Origin: an uncultured Ruminococcus sp. | GTDB taxonomy: Bacteria; Bacillota; Clostridia; Oscillospirales; Acutalibacteraceae | Assembly (NCBI GenBank): GCA_946055445.1 | Contig: CAMGGF010000006.1 | Coordinates: 1 to 19,263, forward strand | Reading direction: 5' to 3' | Length of the DNA: 19,263 nt | Part shown: positions 12,956 to 19,263 of the stretch, piece after piece | How the letters are laid out: every line of letters starts with the position of its first letter | Numbering within the stretch: the first letter of the stretch is position 1 | The notes under the pieces: generated by a model | Databases searched by the model: none | What the model saw: the letters and a program-made list of their open reading frames with translations, nothing else | What the model was told of the DNA's origin: nothing | Position numbers and translations under genes: made by a program

Positions 12956-14804
12956 TGTTCTTCTCCGTAATTACCGTAAGCATACCGTCCGAATCCAGTT
13001 TATATCGTTTCAACTGTGAAGCCACCGAAGCGTGAATTACAAATTCATCGGGAACTGCGGTTAAGGTGTATTCCCCTCTAAATCCGTTTTCCAACAGTAA
13101 TTCGCCGAACCGTTCCCCGATACCGCCTGCACGAATCCCCTCTTCGAAAAAGAAAATCCGACTTGCCGAACAGGCTTCTTTTACCGCTTCTGTATGCATC
13201 GGTATAATGCGGTTTAATTTTAAAACAGCGGTGGTTTGTCCTTGCGCGTTCAGGCTGTCGCAAGCCGAAACAGCCGCAGCAAACACTCTGCCGTAAGTAA
13301 CAATGATTTGCGAAGCGGTTTTATCGCCGTACCACGAATAATCGGAAAAATCTTCTTCCGTTTCCGGCGGCAAATCCATTTCACTGCCGCGCGGATATCG
13401 AACAGCAACCAAACCGTTTTCGTGATAAATCCCCTGAATAAACGCGTGCTTCAATCCTTTATAGGTTGCGGGTGCATACACGGTAATATTCGGAATTCCG
13501 TTTAAAAACGCCGTATCTAAAATCCCTTGATGCGAAACGCCGTCTTCCCCGACAAACCCTGCGCGGTCAATTGCCAAAACCATATGCAAGCCTTGCAGTG
13601 CGCCGTCGTGTACCAACTGGTCAAACCCGCGCTGTAAAAAAGAAGAATATACGGCAAAAATCGGAATCATTCCCCCGCGCGCAAGTCCTGAGGAAAATGT
13701 AATTGCGTGCTCTTCGGCAATGCCGACATCAAAAAATCGCGTCGGATATATTTTTCGGAAGTCTTCCAGTCCTGTGCCCAAAGACATAGCGGCGGTTATC
13801 GCACAAATACGCTTGTCCTTTGCGGCAATTTCGCAAAGAAAATCGCCGAACACGGCAGAGAAGTTTGCACCCGACATCAACGGTTCGCCCGTATCCACAT
13901 TAAACTTGGAAATTCCGTGGAATTCGCTCGGTGCTTTTTCGGCAAAATTGTAGCCTTTGCCCTTGATGGTGTTAATGTGCAGTAAAACAGGTGCATTTAC
14001 CATTTTTGCACCTTCAAGCGCCTCAGACAGTTGTGCGATATTATGCCCGTCAATCGGCCCCATATAGCGAAAACCGAGATCCTCAAAAAATGTACTTTTG
14101 TAAATCGCATTTTTTATGCGGGTTTTCAATTTGAAAATCTGCGCGGAAAGGTTTTTGCCGAAAAAAGGTATTTTATTAATAACCTTTTCGGTGCGTGCTT
14201 TCATACGGAAATATCCGGGTTTTGAGCGAAGTACCGCCAAATACCGTGCTACCGAACCGACATTTTTGGAAATCGACATTTCGTTGTCGTTTAAAATAAC
14301 AATCAAGCGTTTTCCGGATCTGCCTGCGTTGTTCAGCGCTTCGTAAGCAAGACCGCCTGTCAGCGCACCGTCGCCGATGACCGCAACGGTAGTATGTTTA
14401 TCCCCCGCCAATTCCTTGGCGGTTGCAACGCCGAGTGCCGCAGAAATAGAGGTGCTGGAATGGCCGCTGTAAAAAGGATCATGCGCACTTTCGCGCGGGC
14501 AGGAAAAGCCGGAAAGCCCGCCTTCTTTGCGTATCGTGGAGAAATCCTTATATCTGCCGGTCAACAGTTTGTGGGTATAGACCTGATGCCCAACATCCCA
14601 AACAATTGTATCTTTCGGGGAGTCAAAAACGCGATGTAAGGCGATGGACAGTTCCACCACGCCCAAATTAGACGCTAAATGGCCTCCGTTTTGCGAAACG
14701 GTATCCATTAAAACCGCGCGCACTTCTTCCGCCAAAGCATCGAGTTCCTGTTCGGGTATTGCTTTTACATCGGCGGGCGACTCTATTTTATCCAAATACT
14801 GCAT
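12948..14804 (-). CDS. dxs: 1-deoxy-D-xylulose-5-phosphate synthase
   Basis: Dxs condenses pyruvate and glyceraldehyde-3-phosphate with thiamine diphosphate, starting the MEP isoprenoid pathway. The 618-residue length is normal. Signatures are GHLASNLGVVELSIALH (41-57), VWDVGHQVYTHKLLTGR (68-84), FYSGHSSTSISAALG (111-125), the ThDP/Mg site GDGALTGGLAYEALN (144-158) with NDNEMSIS (172-179), GIAEEHAI with the catalytic Glu364, and IDRAGFVGEDGVSHQG (412-427). The ATG at 14804-14802 has GGAG eleven bases upstream, a little long but the N-terminus MQYLDKIESPADVK is family-like. It follows ispA by 24 bases, linking first step and prenyl chain elongation of isoprenoid synthesis in one transcript, and its TGA lies within the tlyA start region. 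Confidence 0.98.
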   Translation of the reverse strand: MQYLDKIESPADVKAIPEQELDALAEEVRAVLMDTVSQNGGHLASNLGVVELSIALHRVFDSPKDTIVWDVGHQVYTHKLLTGRYKDFSTIRKEGGLSGFSCPRESAHDPFYSGHSSTSISAALGVATAKELAGDKHTTVAVIGDGALTGGLAYEALNNAGRSGKRLIVILNDNEMSISKNVGSVARYLAVLRSKPGYFRMKARTEKVINKIPFFGKNLSAQIFKLKTRIKNAIYKSTFFEDLGFRYMGPIDGHNIAQLSEALEGAKMVNAPVLLHINTIKGKGYNFAEKAPSEFHGISKFNVDTGEPLMSGANFSAVFGDFLCEIAAKDKRICAITAAMSLGTGLEDFRKIYPTRFFDVGIAEEHAITFSSGLARGGMIPIFAVYSSFLQRGFDQLVHDGALQGLHMVLAIDRAGFVGEDGVSHQGILDTAFLNGIPNITVYAPATYKGLKHAFIQGIYHENGLVAVRYPRGSEMDLPPETEEDFSDYSWYGDKTASQIIVTYGRVFAAAVSACDSLNAQGQTTAVLKLNRIIPMHTEAVKEACSASRIFFFEEGIRAGGIGERFGELLLENGFRGEYTLTAVPDEFVIHASVASQLKRYKLDSDGMLTVITEKNNG

Positions 14805-14828
14805 ACAAAGTACAACTCCAAAAATCCG

Positions 14829-15707
14829 TTATTTGTTGCGTACGGCAAGCGCTTTTGCAAATTCAGCCAAAAAATCTGACGAATTCGGCATTTTTTCGAG
14901 CGCCGAGACGGCTTCTGCCGTTAAATTATTTGCGAGTTGACGGCATTTTTCAAGACCGAGCAGTTTCACAAATGTGCTTTTTTCGTTCTTTTCATCACTG
15001 CCGACAGGCTTGCCGAGCGTTTCGGTGTCTGCGGTAACATCCAAAACATCGTCAATGATTTGAAATGCAAAGCCGATGTTTTCTGCATAAAGTTCCGCGG
15101 CGGACAAAACAGCAGGATCCGTAACGCCTGCGGCAATACAACCGAGCAAAGCGGCGGCTTTGATTAAAGCGCCGGTTTTCAGTTTATCAATACAGTGTAA
15201 AGTTTCAAAATCGACTTGCTTTTCTTCCGACAGCAAATCAATCACTTGACCGCCAATCATACCGGCATAGCCTGCGAGATTGCTCAAAACACCGACAGCG
15301 CGAACAATGTCGGCAGATTTCACATTTTCCGCTTTGGCGAGCGTTTCAAATGCCAATGTCAACAAACCGTCGCCTGCAAGCAGTGCGTTGGCTTCCCCAA
15401 ACTGCTTATGACAAGAGGGTTTCCCGCGACGCAAATCGTCATCGTCCATACACGGCAAATCGTCATGAATCAATGAATATGTGTGAATCATTTCGACCGC
15501 ACAGGCAAACGGCAAGGCGTCATACACATTGCCGCCGCACACTTCGCAAAAAGCAAGCGTGAGCATCGGGCGAACGCGTTTACCGCCGTTTTTCAGGCTG
15601 TAAAGCATGGCTTCCCGAATTACACCCTGCCCGTCCGGCACAGTATACACATAGTTTTCAAGTGCATCTTCAATGGTTTGCAAGTATTTTTTCTGAAAGT
15701 CTAACAT
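14829..15707 (-). CDS. ispA: Farnesyl/geranyl diphosphate synthase (type II polyprenyl synthase)
   Basis: The enzyme adds isopentenyl diphosphate to allylic diphosphates to make geranyl and farnesyl diphosphate. The 292-residue protein has GGKRVRP (41-47), the first Asp-rich motif LIHDDLPCMDDDDLRRG (79-95) with the two-residue insertion of bacterial type II enzymes, KTGALI (177-182) and the second motif QIIDDVLD (216-223). Tyr77 lies five positions before the first motif, as in farnesyl diphosphate synthases, so a C15 product is likely, though chain length cannot be read with certainty. The ATG at 15707-15705 was chosen because GGAG lies seven bases upstream; an in-frame start at 15740 would lie inside xseB and adds only basic residues. 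xseB ends four bases before the start. Confidence 0.96.
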   Translation of the reverse strand: MLDFQKKYLQTIEDALENYVYTVPDGQGVIREAMLYSLKNGGKRVRPMLTLAFCEVCGGNVYDALPFACAVEMIHTYSLIHDDLPCMDDDDLRRGKPSCHKQFGEANALLAGDGLLTLAFETLAKAENVKSADIVRAVGVLSNLAGYAGMIGGQVIDLLSEEKQVDFETLHCIDKLKTGALIKAAALLGCIAAGVTDPAVLSAAELYAENIGFAFQIIDDVLDVTADTETLGKPVGSDEKNEKSTFVKLLGLEKCRQLANNLTAEAVSALEKMPNSSDFLAEFAKALAVRNK

Positions 15708-15711
15708 AAGT

Positions 15712-15912
15712 TTACTCCGTTTGTTCTGTTGCCTGCGCAAGCGTCGTTATTTTTTGTTCGGCAGTATCTAACGCCTTGCTGCAAAAAGCGGCAAGTTTTG
15801 CGCCCTCTTCAAACAGTTTTAAGGATTCATCCAAAGTGGCGTCGCCGTTTTCTAACTTGGCAACAATTTGTTCTAATTTATGCATAGCCTCTTCATAAGT
15901 GTGCGTTTTCAT
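15712..15912 (-). CDS. xseB: Exodeoxyribonuclease VII small subunit
   Basis: The 66-residue protein is the small subunit that binds XseA to form exonuclease VII, which degrades single-stranded DNA in both directions. The family core is YEEAMHKLEQIVAKLENGD (6-24), LDESLKLFEEGAKL (28-41) and a second helix ending in AEQKITTL; the whole chain should form a two-helix hairpin. The ATG at 15912-15910 overlaps the TGA of xseA (ATGA) and has GGAG five bases upstream. An earlier in-frame ATG at 15933 lies upstream of that site and adds seven non-conserved residues. Its stop lies just ahead of the ispA start. Confidence 0.96.
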   Translation of the reverse strand: MKTHTYEEAMHKLEQIVAKLENGDATLDESLKLFEEGAKLAAFCSKALDTAEQKITTLAQATEQTE

Positions 15913-17120
15913 AAAATCTCCTTTACCGTACAAACGGCTTTTCCGTTTTGGAACTGAATATTTACATTATCGTTTACGGAAATCTGCTCGGTTGAAGTGA
16001 TGACCGTGCCGTCCGTCTGCATTGTGACACTGTACCCGCGCGCAAGCACAGCCAACGGACTTAACGCTTGCAGTTTCGCGGCGTTTTCCTGTAATCGCAT
16101 GCGCGCGCGATGCAGAATATCGTTTTCAAAATGCGCAAACTGCGTTGTTTGGGCAAGTAAATGCATTCGTTTTGTATCGAAAAATGTTTGTGGATTTGCC
16201 AAAGCGGATTTTTGCAGTAAACGCTCGAATTGTAACCGCCGTTCACGCACACCGGTCGTTACGCTTTGCTGTAATCTGTAAAGCATACCGTACAGTTCTG
16301 CGCGTAATTCCGTTTGGTCGGGAACAGCCAATTCCGCCGCCGCCGAAGGCGTAGGCGCACGAAGATCCGCTACAAAATCGCAAATGGTAAAATCGGTTTC
16401 ATGCCCGACAGCAGAAATTACAGGAATTTTGGAACGGTAAACGGCATATGCCAACCGTTCATCGTTAAACGCCCACAAATCCTCGGCAGAACCGCCGCCG
16501 CGTCCGATAATGATAACATCTATATTGTGCAGCGTATTTAAAGTATCCAACGCCTCTACCATCTGTGCAGGCGCACCGTCACCCTGTACCAAAACAGGAG
16601 CCAAAACAACTTCCGCATACGGGAAACGCCGACCGAGAATTTGCAGAATGTCCTGCACTGCCGCGCCCGTTTCGGAAGTAATCACACCGATACGCTTCGG
16701 GTAACGCGGAATCGGTTTTTTATGTGCCGCTTCAAACAATCCTTCTTGTTCGAGTCGCTCTTTTAATTGCTCAAATGCAAGATTTAATGCTCCTACGCCG
16801 TCCGGTTGCATATCGTCTGCAAAGACCTGATAAGAGCCCGCGGCTTCATACAAGGAAACTCTGCCGCGTACAATCACTTTTAACCCGTTTTCAGGTCGAA
16901 ATTTGAGTTTGATCGCATTTTGGCGAAACATTACGGCTTTAATTTGCGCATTTTCATCTTTCAAAGAGAAATAATAATGTCCCGTTTTATAATGGTCTGT
17001 AAAATTGGAAATCTCGCCGACCAAGAACACATTATAAAGGTTTTCGTCAGCATCCATACGCGATTTTACATATCGATTTAATTGGGAAACAGACAAAACC
17101 AAAGGTGCGTTATACATCAT
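15909..17120 (-). CDS. xseA: Exodeoxyribonuclease VII large subunit
   Basis: XseA is the catalytic subunit of exonuclease VII. The 403 residues hold an N-terminal OB-fold (about 5-105: VSQLNRYVKSRM, VGEISNF, GHYYFSLKDENAQIKAVMF), then the nuclease domain with PKRIGVITSETGAAVQDIL (141-159), the conserved IGRGGGSAEDLWAFNDE (205-221), and SAVGHETDFTICDFVADLRA (236-255) followed by PTPSAAAE. A Leu/Gln/Arg-rich helical region and a C-terminal LARGYSV segment follow. Length is within the Gram-positive range. The first of two tandem ATGs (17120-17118) overlaps the TGA of the upstream TsaD-like gene by four bases (ATGA), with an AGGA site eight bases upstream; the second ATG would be equally workable. 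Confidence 0.97.
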   Translation of the reverse strand: MMYNAPLVLSVSQLNRYVKSRMDADENLYNVFLVGEISNFTDHYKTGHYYFSLKDENAQIKAVMFRQNAIKLKFRPENGLKVIVRGRVSLYEAAGSYQVFADDMQPDGVGALNLAFEQLKERLEQEGLFEAAHKKPIPRYPKRIGVITSETGAAVQDILQILGRRFPYAEVVLAPVLVQGDGAPAQMVEALDTLNTLHNIDVIIIGRGGGSAEDLWAFNDERLAYAVYRSKIPVISAVGHETDFTICDFVADLRAPTPSAAAELAVPDQTELRAELYGMLYRLQQSVTTGVRERRLQFERLLQKSALANPQTFFDTKRMHLLAQTTQFAHFENDILHRARMRLQENAAKLQALSPLAVLARGYSVTMQTDGTVITSTEQISVNDNVNIQFQNGKAVCTVKEIL

Positions 17121-18061
17121 AGCACAATTCCTTTTTCCTGTAAGGCGGTCAAAACGGCAATGCCCGCCGCATTATCCGCCGAAAATGCGGGTTCGGCAAA
17201 ATAAGCACCGTACCGCGCAGTTAATTCACGCTTCAACATTGCATTGGACGCGACACCGCCCGAAAACAAAATCGGTAAATTGCCGTATTTTGCAATCAGT
17301 GCATCTGCCATACCGACAAGCGCCGACAAAACACCGCACATACAGTATTTTGCAACATTTTCGGGGCTCTCTCCTTTTTCATACAAATTGCGGCACTGAT
17401 TTTCGAGCCCCGACAGGCAACAATCCATATCCTTCATCGTTGGTTTTAAACGATACTGTGCATTGCTTTCATCCGAAAGTTTTTCCAACGCCGCACCGCA
17501 CGGGAACGGCAACCCCAGCATCACACCGACACGGTCAATCAACTGCCCCGCTTTTAAATCCAATGAGCAGGCTATGCGTTTGCAGGTGAGAATATGCGCT
17601 TCGCTCGGTGTCACAAGCAAGGCTTCCGTTGTACCGCCCGAAATATGAAACGCAAGGAATTTTTCTTTTAACAGCGGCAGTTGCTCTGCGGAATACAGCG
17701 CGGCGGCAATGTGCCCTTCCTGGTGCGAAAAAGTATGTAACGGCAGATTTTGCACGGCTGACACCGAAACCGCAACCGACTTCCCGACCAAAAAGCAAGG
17801 CATATAGGAGCCTTCTTCCCGCCGCGGAAACAGAGATACGCCCACCGCGTCAATGCAAGACGCATCGCTGTCGGAAAATAAATCCGAAACCACTTGCGGC
17901 AGTTGCACAGTATGATGAAACACCGTATCGCTTTGCCGAAGTCCCTTTTCACCGGGCTTTACAGGTAACAGTTTTTTCTTTTGCCAAACCGTATTGCTCT
18001 CTGTATCAAACAACGCGGCAGAAGTGGTATAGTTGCTTGTATCAATCCCCAGACACAACAT
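17117..18061 (-). CDS. TsaD/Kae1-like (peptidase M22 family) paralogue
   Basis: The 314-residue protein belongs to the ASKHA-fold TsaD/Kae1 family, whose canonical member makes t6A37 in tRNA. Visible features: the N-terminal LCLGIDTSNYTTSAAL (2-17), HQEGH (His113, His117) for the metal site, FHISGGTTEALLV (138-150) where TsaD has SGGHT, GQLIDRVGVMLGLPFPCGAA (172-191) parallel to the TsaD nucleoside loop, FSGGVASNAMLKREL (266-280) and SADNAAGIA with Asp296 as third metal ligand. It is shorter than usual TsaD (about 340) and differs at the SGGHT histidine, so I take it for a divergent paralogue, not the essential TsaD; the substrate is unknown. The ATG at 18061 overlaps nusB by 20 bases; a GGAG site lies 11 bases upstream and GGTGAT nearer. 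xseA overlaps its stop. Confidence 0.82.
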   Translation of the reverse strand: MLCLGIDTSNYTTSAALFDTESNTVWQKKKLLPVKPGEKGLRQSDTVFHHTVQLPQVVSDLFSDSDASCIDAVGVSLFPRREEGSYMPCFLVGKSVAVSVSAVQNLPLHTFSHQEGHIAAALYSAEQLPLLKEKFLAFHISGGTTEALLVTPSEAHILTCKRIACSLDLKAGQLIDRVGVMLGLPFPCGAALEKLSDESNAQYRLKPTMKDMDCCLSGLENQCRNLYEKGESPENVAKYCMCGVLSALVGMADALIAKYGNLPILFSGGVASNAMLKRELTARYGAYFAEPAFSADNAAGIAVLTALQEKGIVL

Positions 18062-18461
18062 ACAAATCACCACTCCGAATATATGCGCCTAAAATGCCGT
18101 TGATAAATGCGGCGTCATCACTTGTTGCGTATTTTTTCGCAAGTTCAACCGCTTCATTTGCTGAAACGCCGTAAGGCACAGCGTCCACAAACCGTATTTC
18201 GCAAATGGCGAGTCGCAAAACCGAAAGTGTGACTTTGGAAAGTCTTTTCTTTTTCCAACCGATCGCATATTTTTCAATCACAGCGTCGATTTCATCAAGT
18301 TTCTCGTAAGTTTGTTTGAACAAAGCGGTCGAGAAAACCGTCGGCTCCAAAAGCCGTGCTTCAACGGCATACGCAATGATGTCATCGCAGTCGGTGTCCA
18401 TATTAAATGCTTTCTCAAAAATCAAAAAAAACGCCTGTTCTCTTTCTTCGGTTCTTGTCAT
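18042..18461 (-). CDS. nusB: Transcription antitermination factor NusB
   Basis: NusB is a small all-helical RNA-binding protein that, with NusE (S10), loads on boxA of rRNA leaders and prevents premature termination. The 139 residues start MTRTEEREQAFFLIFEKAF, the usual amphipathic first helix, and contain LSKVTLSVLRLAICEIRF (residues 74-91), VPYGVSANEAVELAKKYATS (95-114) and FINGILGAYI near the end, the most conserved NusB region. The ATG at 18461-18459 has GGAGG seven bases upstream. It lies 60 bases after asp23, with a hairpin in the gap, and its 3' end overlaps the TsaD-like gene by 20 bases. The asp23-nusB order downstream of spoIIIA is common in Firmicutes. Confidence 0.95.
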   Translation of the reverse strand: MTRTEEREQAFFLIFEKAFNMDTDCDDIIAYAVEARLLEPTVFSTALFKQTYEKLDEIDAVIEKYAIGWKKKRLSKVTLSVLRLAICEIRFVDAVPYGVSANEAVELAKKYATSDDAAFINGILGAYIRSGDLYVVSGD

Positions 18462-18488
18462 TTGATATCCTCCATAAAAGCCAAATAA

Positions 18489-18513
18489 GCCCTCCGCAAA
18501 AAACGCGGAGAGC
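18489..18513 (-). terminator. Hairpin between asp23 and nusB, probable attenuator
   Basis: On the minus strand GCTCTCCGC and GCGGAGGGC (18513-18505 and 18497-18489) pair over nine positions with one T-G wobble and a seven-base loop rich in T. It is followed only by TTATTT, a weak T-run. It begins nine bases after the asp23 stop. A full stop for the operon is unlikely since nusB has no evident promoter in the short remaining gap; partial termination or mRNA 3' end protection is more likely. Confidence 0.65.
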
Positions 18514-18521
18514 CTGTGAAT

Positions 18522-18893
18522 TTAGGAATCTGCCTTCACTTCATTAGGTGCGTCAAAATCAATGCCCTGCACAACGATGTTCACTTTGGAAACAACCTTA
18601 CCGGTCATACTTTGCACGGCGTTTTTCACACTTCGCTGTATCGCCATACTGACCGATTGCAGATTCACACCGTTTTTCACGCGAATATGCACTTGAATTT
18701 TCACATCATTGTCCTGCGCAAAAACTTTTACGGCTTTTAAAACATCGGTTCCGTCCGTGCTGCAATTTGCAGTTTTCGTCGCAAACCCGCTGAAACCTTC
18801 AATATCTTTTGCGGCATTCGCTGCGATTGACGCAATTACATCATTCGAAATGAAAATTCCGCCGTTTTCGGCAGTTCTCTCGTTTGTATGCAT
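18522..18893 (-). CDS. Asp23/Gls24 family envelope stress response protein
   Basis: The 123-residue protein shows the Asp23 (DUF322) pattern: GGIFISNDVIASIAANAAKD (11-30) followed by a GFSGF-type turn, then AVKVFAQDNDVKIQVHIRVK (54-73), VNLQSVSMAIQRSVKNAVQSM (76-96) and SKVNIVVQGIDF (102-113). Members are soluble proteins with an alternating alpha/beta fold; Staphylococcus Asp23 is abundant and membrane-associated through AmaP, and linked to cell-envelope stress. The copy upstream of nusB is conserved in Firmicutes, but its role there is not defined. The ATG at 18893-18891 has an AGGTAGG site eight bases upstream. It has its own promoter with a 9-bp inverted repeat over the transcript start. 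Confidence 0.93.
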   Translation of the reverse strand: MHTNERTAENGGIFISNDVIASIAANAAKDIEGFSGFATKTANCSTDGTDVLKAVKVFAQDNDVKIQVHIRVKNGVNLQSVSMAIQRSVKNAVQSMTGKVVSKVNIVVQGIDFDAPNEVKADS

Positions 18894-18920
18894 AGGGAAA
18901 ACCTACCTTTCTTTTCCCTA
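18893..18920. promoter_or_regulatory. 9-bp inverted repeat across the asp23 transcription start and RBS (possible operator)
   Basis: TAGGGAAAA (18893-18901) and its exact reverse complement TTTTCCCTA (18912-18920) are separated by 10 bases that hold the ribosome binding site of the Asp23-family gene. One arm touches the -10 box and the other touches the ATG. Since transcription should start near 18913, most of the upstream arm is not transcribed, so a DNA-binding site is more likely than an RNA hairpin. Confidence 0.5.
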
Positions 18921-18947
18921 TTATACCACAAACTGAAAAATACACAA
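18920..18947 (-). promoter_or_regulatory. Extended -10 promoter of the asp23-nusB operon
   Basis: On the minus strand a perfect TATAAT (18925-18920) is preceded by TGG, giving the extended -10 form TGnTATAAT, which can do without a strong -35. The best -35 is TTGTGT (18947-18942) with a 16-base spacer. The -35 region touches the spoIIIAH stop codon. Confidence 0.75.
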
Positions 18948-19263
18948 CTATTTTACTTCAACTAATGTAATTTTTTCTGCGGAAATTTCTGTTTTGTTCA
19001 CAATTATTTCCTTTATTTGGATTGCAAGTTGGTCATTGAGTGTGCCTTTTTCCAAAATCACTTCGGCCGTATCCCCCAAAGTTACCAAACAGTTTCCGCC
19101 GCTTTTTGCCGTAATCAGACTTTCGATATCTGCTTCCAGTTTTATGTTTTCGGACAATTCTTTTAATTTTTCACGCGCTTCCTGTTTGCTGTTTTCGTCA
19201 GCATCGGCAGTGTCTAACACCGAGTGCAATGCCGCCTGCGCATCGGCGTTTGCCTGCTGGCGG
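18948..19263 (-). CDS. spoIIIAH: Stage III sporulation protein AH, C-terminal part (5' end outside window)
   Basis: The minus-strand frame is open to the right edge and gives 104 residues ending in TAG at 18950-18948. The visible part reads QQANADAQAALHSVLDTADA (residues 2-21 from the edge), then an EAREKLKELSENIKLEADIE helix, IESLITAKSGGNCLVTLGD, and ISAEKITLVEVK. This is the ring-building EscJ/YscJ-like domain of SpoIIIAH, which meets SpoIIQ across the intermembrane space to form the mother-cell to forespore channel. The N-terminal membrane anchor lies outside the window. An in-frame TTG at 19229 is internal and not a start. Its position before asp23-nusB matches the conserved spoIIIA locus of clostridia, and its presence marks the organism as a spore former or recent descendant. 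Confidence 0.9.
   Translation of the reverse strand, partial: RQQANADAQAALHSVLDTADADENSKQEAREKLKELSENIKLEADIESLITAKSGGNCLVTLGDTAEVILEKGTLNDQLAIQIKEIIVNKTEISAEKITLVEVK

Noticed and set aside
15708..15740. Earlier ATG for ispA
   Set aside because: It lies inside xseB and upstream of the GGAG site that serves the ATG at 15707.
17608..18174. Plus-strand open frame of 188 codons opposite the TsaD-like gene
   Set aside because: Lies fully across the coding strand of TsaD-like and nusB genes, shows no conserved motif, and arises from codon bias on the opposite strand.
1..19263. CRISPR array, tRNA, rRNA, prophage or transposase genes
   Set aside because: No regularly spaced direct repeats, cloverleaf-like tRNA sequences or mobile-element protein motifs were found on either strand.

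Overview
The window is a chromosomal segment of an endospore-forming, low-to-moderate GC Firmicute, most likely a clostridium of the Oscillospiraceae/Ruminococcaceae kind. The signs are the end of spoIIIAH beside asp23-nusB, a SpoIIM-family gene, a lysine riboswitch, a tyrosine T-box leader, strong AGGAGG-type ribosome binding sites and sigma-A promoters close to consensus. The assignment to a family is inference from gene order and protein style. No tRNA, rRNA, transposase, phage gene or CRISPR array was seen.

There are four transcription blocks. (1) Positions 1-3925, minus strand: queA, tgt, yajC, a TIGR04086-type membrane protein and a SpoIIM-family protein cut by the left edge. This block joins queuosine tRNA modification to Sec accessory functions. 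A 120-bp MITE-like palindromic element sits between queA and tgt. A consensus promoter with a 10-bp inverted repeat around its -35 box precedes yajC, and a terminator hairpin lies between yajC and the next gene. (2) Positions 3965-7541, plus strand: a sigma-A promoter, a lysine riboswitch with terminator, then asd, dapA, dapB and a stand-alone protein made only of the two ACT domains of aspartokinase. This is a lysine/diaminopimelate operon controlled by lysine. (3) Positions 7606-9140, minus strand: tyrS under its own promoter and a T-box leader with specifier codon TAC. A 17-bp-stem hairpin separates it from the converging lysine operon. (4) Positions 9137-19263, minus strand: the end of spoIIIAH, then asp23, nusB, a TsaD/Kae1 paralogue, xseA, xseB, ispA, dxs, tlyA, nadK, argR and recN. 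Many neighbours overlap by a few bases, which indicates one long, translationally coupled housekeeping operon downstream of the spoIIIA operon.

Most genes are conserved and can be named with confidence. The items most worth a second look are the orphan aspartokinase ACT-domain protein inside the lysine-riboswitch operon, an 11-bp complementarity linking the riboswitch P5 region to the foot of its terminator, the TsaD paralogue in the nusB-xseA gap, the MITE-like element that supplies the queA stop codon, and two inverted repeats placed like operators over the yajC and asp23 promoters. I found no obviously new multi-gene system.
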